Positions 1 through 6,602 are shown, numbered from the stretch's first letter. The stretch is 10,211 nucleotides of DNA from Bacillota bacterium (GCA_023486985.1 JAMDEM010000144.1:1-10211), one strand, 5' to 3'. A program made the numbers and translations. The notes: generated by a model from the letters alone, not told the origin.

Positions 1-165
1 AAAGAGTTCTCCTCATAATTTAAGGGGAGGGATAAAGAGTTTTCCTCATAATTTAAGGGGAGGGATAAAGAGTTCTCCTCATAATTTAAGGGGAGGGATA
101 AAGAGTTTTCCTCATAATTTAAGGGGAGGGATAAAGAGTTCTCCTCATAATTTAAAGGTAGGGAT
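1..165. repeat. Five-copy 33-bp tandem repeat array (cut by left window edge)
   Basis: Five head-to-tail 33-bp units at 1-33, 34-66, 67-99, 100-132 and 133-165. Each contains CTCCTC or TTCCTC, an AT-rich centre (ATAATTTAA) and GGGGAGGG, so a unit can fold weakly (CCTC with GAGG). Unit position 9 alternates C,T,C,T,C from copy to copy, giving a 66-bp higher-order period. The last copy has two further changes, at unit positions 24 and 27. There are no spacers, so it is not a CRISPR array. The array probably continues to the left of the window. Confidence 0.95.
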
Positions 166-213
166 AGCGCAGTTTCCCATCGCCCTTTGGGAAGATGGAT
201 AGTTAAAAGTTTT

Positions 214-391
214 CCTCTCCCCGCCGGGGTGCGTCCCGACCGAATAGGGATGGCTTGCGTAGCAAGAGCACGGGTTTTGGCTGGAACTTTTTGGCGAGCA
301 GGAATGAGAGCCTAGAAGGTTCCGCAAAACCCTGAGCTCCGCGATGAAAAGGAGCGAAGCGGAAAGTAGAAAAGAGGATGAAGGTGAGGGG
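214..391. repeat. CTCTCCCC/GGTGAGGGGG palindromic repeat split by copy A
   Basis: CCTCTCCCCGCCGGGG-type sequence at 214-227 and AGAGGATGAAGGTGAGGGGG-type sequence at 372-391 match the left and right parts of the intact repeat at 2486-2522 (stem CCTCTCCCC-TGC-GGGGAGAGG followed by ATGGAGGTGAGGGGG). The dispersed element at 228-367 lies between the two parts. That is the arrangement expected if the element had inserted into an older palindromic repeat. This is inferred from two copies only. Confidence 0.55.
228..367 (+). repeat. Dispersed hairpin element, copy A
   Basis: About 140 bp, sharing with 6603-6758 a 73-bp left part (4 mismatches) and an identical 23-bp block (313-335 against 6687-6709). 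A main stem pairs GGGTTTTG (272-279) and GGAAC (283-287) with GTTCC (319-323) and CAAAACCC (325-332). A smaller perfect hairpin, CTTGC-GTA-GCAAG, lies at 254-266. It ends in GAGCGAAGCGGAAAGT. There is no transposase, so it is either a small non-autonomous mobile repeat or a structured-RNA-like interspersed repeat. The element boundaries are set only by where the two copies stop matching. Confidence 0.85.
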
Positions 392-414
392 GATTATATA
401 CGGCATAAAGCGGG

Positions 415-420
415 TATAAT
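415..420 (+). promoter_or_regulatory. Possible -10 box for the response regulator/permease pair
   Basis: A perfect TATAAT sits 30 bp upstream of the ATG at 451. No good -35 hexamer is visible 16-18 bp upstream; the region there is GGATTATATA-like. The call therefore rests on one box in the right place. Confidence 0.35.
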
Positions 421-450
421 AATAACGCTAAACAAAAAGGAGGCGTTAAA

Positions 451-840
451 ATGACAACAGATGAGAAGAAAAAAATCATGATTGTGGATGATGAGCCGGA
501 GCTTCTTGAATCTCTTGAAATGTCGCTTAAGATGAACAATTTTGATTCAGTCAAGGCTGGCAGTGGAAAAGAATGCCTTGACCTGGTGAAAACCCAGAAA
601 CCGGATTTGATAGTGCTTGATATTATGATGCCTGAGATGGACGGTTTTGAAGTACTTAACCGCTTGAAAGCCGATAATGGCACGAAAGACATTCCAGTGA
701 TACTCCTGACCGCAAAGACAGGCGATATGGATGTTCTGAAAGGCTACCAGGAGGGCGCAGCCGTTTATATCACAAAACCTTTTCTTTTTGCAGAGCTTAT
801 AGATAATATCCAGCTTGCTCTCAATATACCGATAAAGTAG
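451..840 (+). CDS. Single-domain (CheY-like) response regulator
   Basis: A 129-residue protein that is one receiver domain from end to end, with no output domain. The acidic pair is D13-D14, the phosphoacceptor is D57 in VLDIMMPEMDG, the switch Thr is T87 in ILLTAK, and the conserved Lys-Pro is K109-P110 in ITKPF. In the family, phosphorylation of the Asp by a sensor kinase changes the partner-binding face, so this protein would act through protein contacts in the cytoplasm and not by binding DNA. No kinase is in the window. AGGAGG at 438-443 lies 7 bp before the ATG and supports this start. The downstream permease begins 6 bp after the stop, so the two are probably co-transcribed. The family assignment is firm; partner and output are unknown. 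Confidence 0.93.
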   Translation: MTTDEKKKIMIVDDEPELLESLEMSLKMNNFDSVKAGSGKECLDLVKTQKPDLIVLDIMMPEMDGFEVLNRLKADNGTKDIPVILLTAKTGDMDVLKGYQEGAAVYITKPFLFAELIDNIQLALNIPIK

Positions 841-846
841 GGAAAA

Positions 847-2427
847 ATGGAGAATGTAAAAGACGCAGGCAATCCTGCAAATAGATACCAGTGGGCGGCA
901 TTGGGAGACTTGAATGCCTTCTTCGGCCTTATGCTGGATAATGTAACCAACTTAGTGATACTTACCGGTATTTTAGTTGGAGTTTTCAAGTTTCCGGTAG
1001 ATGTTATATATACAAAAATGATCCCCGGCACAGCCTTCGGTGTTCTTATAGGGGATATTATATACACCTGGCTTGCTTTCCGTCTTGCCCGCAGAACAGG
1101 TCATACTAAAGTTACCGCAATGCCTCTGGGTCTTGATACCCCGTCAACCATAGGAATTGCTTTTGCAGTTCTCGGTCCATGTTATCTGGCCAGCCATGAC
1201 GCTATTTTAACATGGAAGATAGGCATGGCAACGCTTGTGCTGATAGGAATTGTAAAAGTTATAATGTCATTTTTCGGGGACTGGATAGGAAGGATTGTTC
1301 CCCAGGCAGGGCTTCTTGGATCCCTGGCAGGGATAGGGCTTGCCCTGCTGGCATTTCTTCCCCTGATTGAAATTTTCAGCCTGCCCATTGTAGGAGTGGC
1401 GGCTCTGGGGCTTGTTTTATATGCTCTTGTTGCAAGGATAAGGCTTCCCGGTCATATTCCGGGAGCTTTTGCCGCAGTGCTTCTCGGGACAATAATTTAT
1501 TATATTCTTGGCGCGACCGGCGGTCTCGGCAAAGAATTTGTCCTTCCTAAAATTAATTTAATAGTTGCTTTGCCTGTACCTACTTTAGGGTTTATGGATG
1601 GGTTAACACAGGCAATTAATTACCTTCCTCTTGCTATCCCTTTTGGAATCCTTACAATTGTAGGCGGTATCAATGTTACGGAAAGCGCCCGTGTTGCAGG
1701 AGACGAATACAGAACAAGAAGCATTCTTCTTACCGAGGCGATTGCAACTCTTGTTGCCGGAGTATGCGGCGGCGTGGCTCAGTCAACTCCGTATATCGGC
1801 CATCCTGCTTATAAGAAAATGGGAGGACGGGCGGCATACACTCTTGCAACAGGCTTGTTCATCGGCATTGGCGGGATGTTCGGCTTTATTTCAGCCATAG
1901 TTGATATATTGCCCGTGGCGGCAGTGGCGCCTATTCTTATTTTTGTAGGGCTTGAAATAATTTCCCAGGCTTATCATGCCTGTCCCCGGCATCATGCACC
2001 GGCTGTAACTTTTGCATACCTTCCCATAGTGGCTGAGCTGGTAAGAATTCAAACTTCAACTTTAATGGGGGCTTTGAACGCCGGCGTGCAGTCACTGCCT
2101 GCAGGAACTGCAAAAAGTTATATGGTGATAACGGCTCTGGGCCACGGATTTATTCTGACAGCCATGCTGTGGGGAGCAATCCTGGCTTTTATCATTGACA
2201 GAAAATTTATTTCCGCCTTTGTTTATCTTTTGATAACGGCGGTTTTTACATTCTTCGGTGTTATCCATTCTGCGATGCCGGGCGGGGAGATATACCTGCC
2301 GTGGAAGCTTACGGCTGGAATGCAGTCAATTCCGTATAACTTTACAATCGCTTATCTTGTTTTTGCAGTGATGATACTGATATTGAATTTCCTGCCGAAG
2401 CAGGTTGAGGAAAACGAAGTGGAGTAA
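847..2427 (+). CDS. NCS2/AzgA-like membrane permease, substrate unknown
   Basis: A 526-residue, very hydrophobic protein with roughly a dozen or more membrane segments. The N-terminal region NAFFGLMLDNVTN (residues 23-35), the VTAMPLGLDTPSTIG block (89-103) and GVAQSTPYIGHPAYKKMGG (309-327) resemble the nucleobase-cation symporter-2 superfamily, AzgA side. NCS2 proteins import purines or pyrimidines by proton symport. Here the late-helix block has YIGHP where AzgA proteins typically have a YIES-like motif with an acidic residue, so a purine substrate should not be assumed. The protein is also longer than typical AzgA members (about 430-480 residues). The start follows GTAGGGA closely, and the 6-bp gap from the response regulator suggests one operon. 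Superfamily placement is fairly sure; the substrate is open. Confidence 0.8.
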   Translation: MENVKDAGNPANRYQWAALGDLNAFFGLMLDNVTNLVILTGILVGVFKFPVDVIYTKMIPGTAFGVLIGDIIYTWLAFRLARRTGHTKVTAMPLGLDTPSTIGIAFAVLGPCYLASHDAILTWKIGMATLVLIGIVKVIMSFFGDWIGRIVPQAGLLGSLAGIGLALLAFLPLIEIFSLPIVGVAALGLVLYALVARIRLPGHIPGAFAAVLLGTIIYYILGATGGLGKEFVLPKINLIVALPVPTLGFMDGLTQAINYLPLAIPFGILTIVGGINVTESARVAGDEYRTRSILLTEAIATLVAGVCGGVAQSTPYIGHPAYKKMGGRAAYTLATGLFIGIGGMFGFISAIVDILPVAAVAPILIFVGLEIISQAYHACPRHHAPAVTFAYLPIVAELVRIQTSTLMGALNAGVQSLPAGTAKSYMVITALGHGFILTAMLWGAILAFIIDRKFISAFVYLLITAVFTFFGVIHSAMPGGEIYLPWKLTAGMQSIPYNFTIAYLVFAVMILILNFLPKQVEENEVE

Positions 2428-2435
2428 AAATACGC

Positions 2436-2470
2436 TCCTCATCCTTCCTCTCTCCATTGGGGGCAGTGGG
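2436..2470. repeat. Degenerate copy of the CTCTCCCC palindromic repeat
   Basis: CTCCTCATCC-TTCCTCTCTCC-ATT-GGGGGCAGTGGG resembles the reverse complement of the repeat at 2486-2522, with a weak stem CTCC-ATT-GGGG. It lies between the convergent ends of the permease and modC. Confidence 0.5.
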
Positions 2471-2485
2471 ATTCAATAAATTGTT

Positions 2486-2522
2486 CCTCTCCCCTGCGGG
2501 GAGAGGATGGAGGTGAGGGGGC
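2486..2522 (+). repeat. Intact CTCTCCCC palindromic repeat
   Basis: A perfect 9-bp stem, CCTCTCCCC (2486-2494) and GGGGAGAGG (2498-2506), with loop TGC, followed by the tail ATGGAGGTGAGGGGG. Related sequence occurs at 214-227/372-391, 2436-2470 and 6996-7037. The hairpin could help end transcription between the convergent genes, but it has no T-run. Confidence 0.8.
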
Positions 2523-2529
2523 GGCGGTC

Positions 2530-2560
2530 ATTGCGAGGCTGCAACAGCAGCCGTGGCAAT
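2530..2560. repeat. Interspersed palindrome of the TCATTGCGAGG...GGCAATCTC type
   Basis: An imperfect hairpin: ATTGC-GA-GGCTGC (2530-2542), loop AACA, then GCAGCC-GT-GGCAAT (2547-2560). Sequences with ends like TCATTGCGAGG and GCAATCTC are a common intergenic repeat type in bacterial genomes. The modC stop codon (minus strand, 2564-2566) lies only 3 bp beyond it, so the repeat sits directly at the end of that gene. Confidence 0.7.
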
Positions 2561-2563
2561 CTC

Positions 2564-3223
2564 TCACCGGTTGGAAGACTGTATTACTTTTCCTTTTTCC
2601 AGGACAATCACTTTTTTAGAAACTCTTTCAATCTCCCGGCTGTCGTGGCTTACCCAGATAAAAGGTATCCCGAAAACTTTTTGAATTTCCATCATTTCTT
2701 CCTGCAGGTTTTCCCTTAAAGGCTCATCAAGTGATGAGAAGGGCTCATCCAGCAGAAGTATGGACGGGCTTATCATGAGAGCCCTTGCTATTGCAACCCT
2801 TTGTTTTTCGCCGCCCGAAAGCTCGTGTGGATATCTTTCCTGCAGGTCAATGATTTTTAGAAGCTCTAGAATCTCTTTTACGCTCCGGCTGCACCCGGGA
2901 ACCTCTTTTGCGCATTTGTTCATGATGCCGAACCTGGTATTCTGCTTTACAGTCATGTGGGGAAAAAGCATGTAATCCTGGAAGACATATCCGACTTTTC
3001 TTTTTTGCATGGGAAAATTTATTTTTTCTTTTGATGAGAAGAAGACAGTGCCGTTAAATCGTATCTCGCCTTCATCGGGGGTGAGGATTCCGCTTATGCA
3101 GGAAAGCAGGGTGGTTTTGCCTGAGCCTGAATGACCGAAGATTCCGATAATCTCGTTATCCGCATTAAATGCGGCTTTCAAAGAGAATTCTTTAAGAAAT
3201 TTTTTTATATCAACGGTTAGCAT
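2564..3223 (-). CDS. modC: Molybdate/tungstate ABC transporter ATP-binding protein, short form
   Basis: A 219-residue ABC ATPase. Walker A is GHSGSGKTT (residues 30-38), the Q-loop is Q82 in VFQD, the signature is LSGGEKQR (135-142), Walker B ends in LLLDEP (156-161), the D-loop is SSLD, and the switch His is H193 in WVSHD. It would power import through ModB at the inner face of the membrane. Canonical ModC (E. coli, about 350 residues) has a C-terminal Mop/TOBE oxyanion-binding domain. This protein ends shortly after the nucleotide-binding domain and lacks it. The ATG at 3221-3223 overlaps the end of modB by 14 bp, so translation is probably coupled. The oxyanion could be tungstate; position after modA/modB supports the symbol. 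Confidence 0.9.
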   Translation of the reverse strand: MLTVDIKKFLKEFSLKAAFNADNEIIGIFGHSGSGKTTLLSCISGILTPDEGEIRFNGTVFFSSKEKINFPMQKRKVGYVFQDYMLFPHMTVKQNTRFGIMNKCAKEVPGCSRSVKEILELLKIIDLQERYPHELSGGEKQRVAIARALMISPSILLLDEPFSSLDEPLRENLQEEMMEIQKVFGIPFIWVSHDSREIERVSKKVIVLEKGKVIQSSNR

Positions 3224-3884
3224 AGTCTTTCCCTTTGCTTAAAGAATTTACCACCCATATTGTAACAAATGATAAAACAGTCATGAAGAGAACAAGAAGT
3301 TTTGCCTGCTCTTCATTCCCTCCCTGGAAAGCTGAGTAGATGGCTAACGGCGCTGTCTGGGTTTTAAATGGAATGTTTCCCGCCACCATGATCGTAGCTC
3401 CAAATTCTCCTAAAGACCGTGCAAATGACATTACGAGTCCTGCCAGAATTCCTTTCCAGGCAAGTGGCAGGGTAACTTCCAGGAACACTCGCCAATCGCT
3501 TGCTCCAAGGGTTTTTGCGGCATTTTCAAGGCGCACATCAACGGATTCAAATGCCGCTTTGCATGACCTTATCATTAAAGGAAGAGCCATGATAAACGAA
3601 GCAATAACAGCTGCTGCCAGTGTAAAAACTATTGTAAGATTCATGGATTGTGCAAGGATTTTTCCTATGGGCCCGTTTTTTCCCAGCAGGTAAAGAAGAA
3701 AAAATCCAACCACTGTCGGCGGAAGAACAAGCGGCATATTAAGAAGAACATCAATGAAGTTTTTGCCGAAAAAGTTTTTTCTTGCCAGTAGCCAGCTTAA
3801 GGCAATGCCAAAGATGAAAATAAGGATTGTTGAGGCTATGGCAACTTTAAAAGAAAGATAAAGCGGATAAAGTAATTCAGTCAT
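3210..3884 (-). CDS. modB: Molybdate/tungstate ABC transporter permease
   Basis: A 224-residue integral membrane protein with about five hydrophobic segments. The periplasmic-loop motif MPLVLPPTVVGFFLLYLLG (residues 50-68) is strongly characteristic of ModB. The cytoplasmic EAA loop ENAAKTLGASDWRVF is followed by TLPLAWKGILAG, the contact site for the ATPase, and then by RSLGEFGATIMVAGNIP. It forms the membrane channel for the oxyanion delivered by ModA. Length is usual for the family. Its ATG at 3882-3884 overlaps the modA stop (3881-3883) in an ATGA arrangement, and its end overlaps modC by 14 bp, so the three genes form one tight transcription unit read leftwards. Confidence 0.95.
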   Translation of the reverse strand: MTELLYPLYLSFKVAIASTILIFIFGIALSWLLARKNFFGKNFIDVLLNMPLVLPPTVVGFFLLYLLGKNGPIGKILAQSMNLTIVFTLAAAVIASFIMALPLMIRSCKAAFESVDVRLENAAKTLGASDWRVFLEVTLPLAWKGILAGLVMSFARSLGEFGATIMVAGNIPFKTQTAPLAIYSAFQGGNEEQAKLLVLFMTVLSFVTIWVVNSLSKGKDYANR

Positions 3885-4681
3885 TTTCCTGCACTTTCAG
3901 GTATATATCCGTGAGAGGCAAAAACCGCACCTGCCTCTTTGCTGAAAAGAAAATTTTCAAATTTCTTTGCTTCTTCTTTTTTTGATGAACCGGATAGAAC
4001 CGCCGCCGGGAATACTATGGGAGAGTGTGATTCATCAGGTGTTACCCAGAGGACTTTAACTTTTTTTGAAGTCATGGCGTCACTTTCATATACAAAACCT
4101 GCATCTGCGGTTCCAAGTTCCACATTTTTAAGCACCTGCTTTACATTTTCGCAGAAAATGAGTTTACCTTCAAGCTCTTTTTCTACTTTGTAGTAGCTTA
4201 AAACTTCTTCTGCATATTCACCTGCCGGCACGGCTTTAAAATCTCCCACGGCTATTTTTTTGATAGAGGCATCAAGCAGGGTGTTAGAATCATTTCCTGC
4301 TATGTTTGAATCGGCAGGGACAACCAGTACAAGCCTGTTTTTTACAAGATTTTTCCGGCTGGCGGTATCAATAAGCATCTTGCCCTGGAGTTTGTCCATT
4401 TCTTTCGCTGATGCGCTTATAAAGAGGTCGGCAGTTGCGCCGTATTCTATCTGCTTTTCAAGTATTCCGGAAGAAGCAAAGTTGAAGTTTATCTGTGCTT
4501 CAGGATTGGATTTTTTATAAAGTTCGGCTATTTCAGGCAGAACGGTGGAAAAATTGGCGGCGGCGGAAATTAACATGGCAGAACTCCTTGAAGTTTTTTT
4601 CATATGTATCTCAAGCGCTATTATCAATGCGAAAATTAAAATAAGAGCAATAAAAAAAATCAGAAATTTTTTAACTTTCAA
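3881..4681 (-). CDS. modA: Molybdate/tungstate-binding protein of the ABC transporter
   Basis: A 266-residue substrate-binding protein. Residues 4-23 form a strongly hydrophobic export segment after MKVKK. No lipobox Cys follows and no clear signal-peptidase site is obvious, so it may be cleaved or anchored. Ligand-pocket blocks typical of ModA are visible: SAAANFSTVLPEIA, NFASSGILEKQIEYGATADLFISAS, VPAGEYAEEVLSYY and ELGTADAGFVYESD. It captures oxyanion outside the membrane for ModB/ModC. The start is TTG (4679-4681), preceded by GAGGTGG (minus strand, 4689-4695) with a 7-bp gap. The next in-frame Met is residue 27 and would delete the export segment. Molybdate and tungstate cannot be told apart from sequence alone. 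Confidence 0.93.
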   Translation of the reverse strand: MKVKKFLIFFIALILIFALIIALEIHMKKTSRSSAMLISAAANFSTVLPEIAELYKKSNPEAQINFNFASSGILEKQIEYGATADLFISASAKEMDKLQGKMLIDTASRKNLVKNRLVLVVPADSNIAGNDSNTLLDASIKKIAVGDFKAVPAGEYAEEVLSYYKVEKELEGKLIFCENVKQVLKNVELGTADAGFVYESDAMTSKKVKVLWVTPDESHSPIVFPAAVLSGSSKKEEAKKFENFLFSKEAGAVFASHGYIPESAGK

Positions 4682-4718
4682 ACACCCACCACCTCATTAA
4701 AAATTTTCGTAAAACCTT

Positions 4719-4729
4719 TCTACGGTAGA
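4719..4729. promoter_or_regulatory. Small palindrome in the modA leader, possible operator
   Basis: TCTAC-G-GTAGA is a perfect 5-bp-arm palindrome 38 bp upstream of the modA start. It lies between that start and a possible minus-strand -10 (TATTAT at 4756-4761, no good -35). It does not match the E. coli ModE box. With 11 bp it could easily arise by chance. Confidence 0.25.
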
Positions 4730-4804
4730 GGACGGGTTTCCTTTTTAAAACAAGGATAATAAAGGGATTCCGAAGAATTAACCTACCAATTTAGAGGTTA
4801 TTGG

Positions 4805-4975
4805 AAAAGGGGGGTTATTTGAGCTACATACGGACTGAATGGCTTACAAAACTTGGCGGAAGTGGAGCGTCCGCGAAATCCACTGTTTGAACCCGAAGGG
4901 TGAGTTTGGATTTCGCAGCGGAACAAGCCTTAGTTTTGTCCATGAGGGAGTAAGTAGTTCAAATAACCCCCTTTT
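4805..4975. repeat. 171-bp nested palindrome between modA and gatB
   Basis: The outer arms, 4805-4827 and 4954-4975, pair over 22 positions with one bulged G and one G-T wobble (AAAAGGGGG, TTATTTGA and CTAC against their complements). Inside are ATGG/CCAT (4839-4842, 4940-4943), ACAAAACT/AGTTTTGT (4846-4853, 4932-4939), GCGAAATCCA/TGGATTTCGC (4873-4882, 4907-4916) and a terminal ACCC-GAA-GGGT (4891-4901). The whole region can fold as one long interrupted hairpin. It ends 7 bp before the gatB Shine-Dalgarno. It may be a MITE-like repeat, a structured leader RNA or a separate RNA. It has no second copy in this window. Confidence 0.85.
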
Positions 4976-4981
4976 ATTAAT

Positions 4982-4986
4982 GGAGG
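4982..4986 (+). promoter_or_regulatory. Ribosome binding site that fixes the gatB TTG start
   Basis: GGAGG, 7 bp upstream of the TTG at 4994-4996. No in-frame ATG lies near the conserved N-terminus (SYEVVIGLEVHVEL), so TTG is the only start that keeps the family's first strand. Confidence 0.8.
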
Positions 4987-4993
4987 TTTTAAT

Positions 4994-6475
4994 TTGAGTT
5001 ATGAAGTTGTGATAGGTCTGGAAGTTCATGTGGAGCTTCTTACCAATACCAAGCTTTTCTGCAGTTGTGCAAATAAATTCGGGGCTTCGCCCAACACGCA
5101 GGTTTGTCCCGTGTGCCTCGGCTTGCCGGGGGTTCTTCCTGTTGTAAATAGAAAGGCAGTGGAACTTCTTTTAAAATCAGCGCTTGCCATGGACTGCCGC
5201 ATCCCTGAATACAGTAAATTTGACAGGAAAAACTATTTTTATCCCGATATGCCCAAGAATTACCAGATTTCCCAGTATGACAACCCTCTTTCTGTAGATG
5301 GGTATCTGGAGATAGACTCTGACAGCGGGAAAAAGCGCGTGCGGATTAAAAGAATTCATCTTGAAGAAGATACGGGTAAGTCCACCCATCTCGGTACAAT
5401 AGATCAATCACTTTATACTCTTGAAGATTACAACAGGGCTGGAGTTCCCCTTATGGAGATTGTCACTGAGCCTGATATAAGCTCCCCACAGGAAGCTTAC
5501 GATTTTCTCACAACTTTAAAGGCGCTTCTGCAATGGATAAGAGTGAGCGATTGCAAGATGGAGGAGGGGAGCCTGCGCTGTGATGCAAACGTTTCCCTCA
5601 AGAAAAAAGGTGATGAGGAACTGGGGGTAAAAACTGAAGTAAAAAATATGAATTCCTTTAAGGCTGTAAGGTCGGCTCTTGCCTTTGAAATCGAGAGACA
5701 GGAAAAGGCTATAGAGAACGGTGAGAGGATAATTCAGGAAACAAGAGGCTGGGAGGATGGAAGGGGCATAACCATCAGCCTTCGCAGTAAGGAATACGCC
5801 CACGATTACAGATACTTTCCTGAGCCTGATCTTGTGCCCATGAAAATCGAGAAAAGCTGGCTTAAAGAGCTTGAAGAGAGCCTTCCCGAGCTTCCGCTGG
5901 CAAGAAAGTCAAGATTGATGAAAGATTACGGCATTGATGAATATGACGCCGGACTTCTTGTTTCATCAAAGGCAGCGGCAGATTTCTTTGAAGAAACATT
6001 CAGGCAGTCGAAGAATCTTACGGGCAAACAGATTCCCGCTCTTCAGGCGGCGCGGGAGATAAGCAACTGGATAAAGGGCGATATATCCAAATATCTTAAT
6101 GCAAAAGGGCTTGAAATAAATGACACAGCCCTTAAGCCCGGACAATTAGCCAAAATGATACAGCTCATCAGCGAAGGCACTATCAGCGGCAAAATAGGTA
6201 AATCACTGGTTGAATTAATGTTGGAAAAAGGCGGAGATCCTGATATAATTATCAAAGAAAAAGGATGGGTCCAGATTTCCGGCACAAATGAGCTTCTGCC
6301 GTATTTAAAGTCTGTTTTTGAGGAAAACCCCACGGTTGTCAAGGATTTTCTGGATGGAAAGGAAAAAGCCCTCGCCTTTCTTGTGGGAAAAGTGATGAAA
6401 GCCACGGCTGGCAGGGCGAATCCGGAAGTTCTTAATAAATTGTTAAAAGATGAGCTTGAAAAGTTAAAGGTATAA
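4994..6475 (+). CDS. gatB: Asp-tRNA(Asn)/Glu-tRNA(Gln) amidotransferase subunit B
   Basis: 493 residues, slightly longer than the roughly 475-480 common for GatB. It works with GatA and GatC to convert Glu-tRNA(Gln) and/or Asp-tRNA(Asn) to the amide form; GatB binds the misacylated tRNA and carries out the kinase/transamidation step. The start GLEVHVEL is followed by four zinc-type cysteines C23, C25, C38 and C41 (CSC and CPVC). Next come NYFYPDMPKNYQISQYD, HLEEDTGKS, DYNRAGVPLMEIVTEPD and, in the C-terminal third, the helical/YqeY-type tRNA-binding tail. All key motifs look intact. gatA and gatC are not adjacent, so the complex is encoded at more than one locus or outside this window. Expression may be affected by the palindrome directly upstream. 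Confidence 0.97.
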   Translation: MSYEVVIGLEVHVELLTNTKLFCSCANKFGASPNTQVCPVCLGLPGVLPVVNRKAVELLLKSALAMDCRIPEYSKFDRKNYFYPDMPKNYQISQYDNPLSVDGYLEIDSDSGKKRVRIKRIHLEEDTGKSTHLGTIDQSLYTLEDYNRAGVPLMEIVTEPDISSPQEAYDFLTTLKALLQWIRVSDCKMEEGSLRCDANVSLKKKGDEELGVKTEVKNMNSFKAVRSALAFEIERQEKAIENGERIIQETRGWEDGRGITISLRSKEYAHDYRYFPEPDLVPMKIEKSWLKELEESLPELPLARKSRLMKDYGIDEYDAGLLVSSKAAADFFEETFRQSKNLTGKQIPALQAAREISNWIKGDISKYLNAKGLEINDTALKPGQLAKMIQLISEGTISGKIGKSLVELMLEKGGDPDIIIKEKGWVQISGTNELLPYLKSVFEENPTVVKDFLDGKEKALAFLVGKVMKATAGRANPEVLNKLLKDELEKLKV

Positions 6476-6483
6476 TGTATCTA

Positions 6484-6544
6484 GGGTTTGATGAATCAAA
6501 CCCCTACAGGTTGCCGATGTAGGGGTCGGGTTTATCCGACCCGA
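6484..6544. repeat. Three consecutive hairpins just after gatB
   Basis: Hairpin 1 is GGGTTTGA-TGAA-TCAAACCC (6484-6503). Hairpin 2 is CCCCTAC...GTAGGGG (6501-6507 with 6519-6525). Hairpin 3 is TCGGGT-TTATCCG-ACCCGA (6526-6544). Hairpins 1 and 2 share three C residues, so they compete. The first begins 8 bp after the gatB stop and could act in termination or mRNA end protection, but no T-run follows. GTAGGGG...CCGACCC sequences are a common intergenic repeat type. Confidence 0.75.
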
Positions 6545-6602
6545 TTGTAGTAAGATAAGGTAGTAGTGGCAGACCTTGGTCTGCATAGAAAAGGCAAAGC
6601 AA

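Larger units (their letters stand above)
166..450. other. Gene-free region upstream of the response regulator
   Basis: About 285 bp without a convincing gene. It holds an unremarkable stretch (166-210), a palindromic-repeat half (214-227), one copy of the dispersed hairpin element (228-367), the other repeat half (374-391) and a possible promoter plus ribosome binding site for the gene at 451. The open frames here translate repeat DNA and lack their own ribosome binding sites. Confidence 0.7.

Noticed and set aside
1..165. CRISPR array
   Set aside because: The units are directly adjacent with no unique spacers, and no cas genes are present.
203..406. Minus-strand open frame (and another at 145-327) as a gene
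   Set aside because: It translates the dispersed element. The same peptide segment (QPKPVLLLRKPSLFGRDAP) reappears from copy B near 6610-6670, and there is no ribosome binding site.
2486..2506. Classical Rho-independent terminator
   Set aside because: The stem is perfect, but no T-run follows on either strand, and the sequence belongs to a repeat family.
3340..3693. Plus-strand 117-residue open frame
   Set aside because: It is antisense to modB, whose motifs are intact; no homology features are seen on the opposite strand.
4805..4975. Moco or tungsten-cofactor riboswitch
   Set aside because: The fold is a simple long palindrome in front of gatB. I could not recognise the Moco RNA core, and gatB is not a cofactor gene.
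4844..5029. Minus-strand open frame across the palindrome and the gatB start
   Set aside because: It overlaps the conserved gatB N-terminus and the nested palindrome, with no family features.
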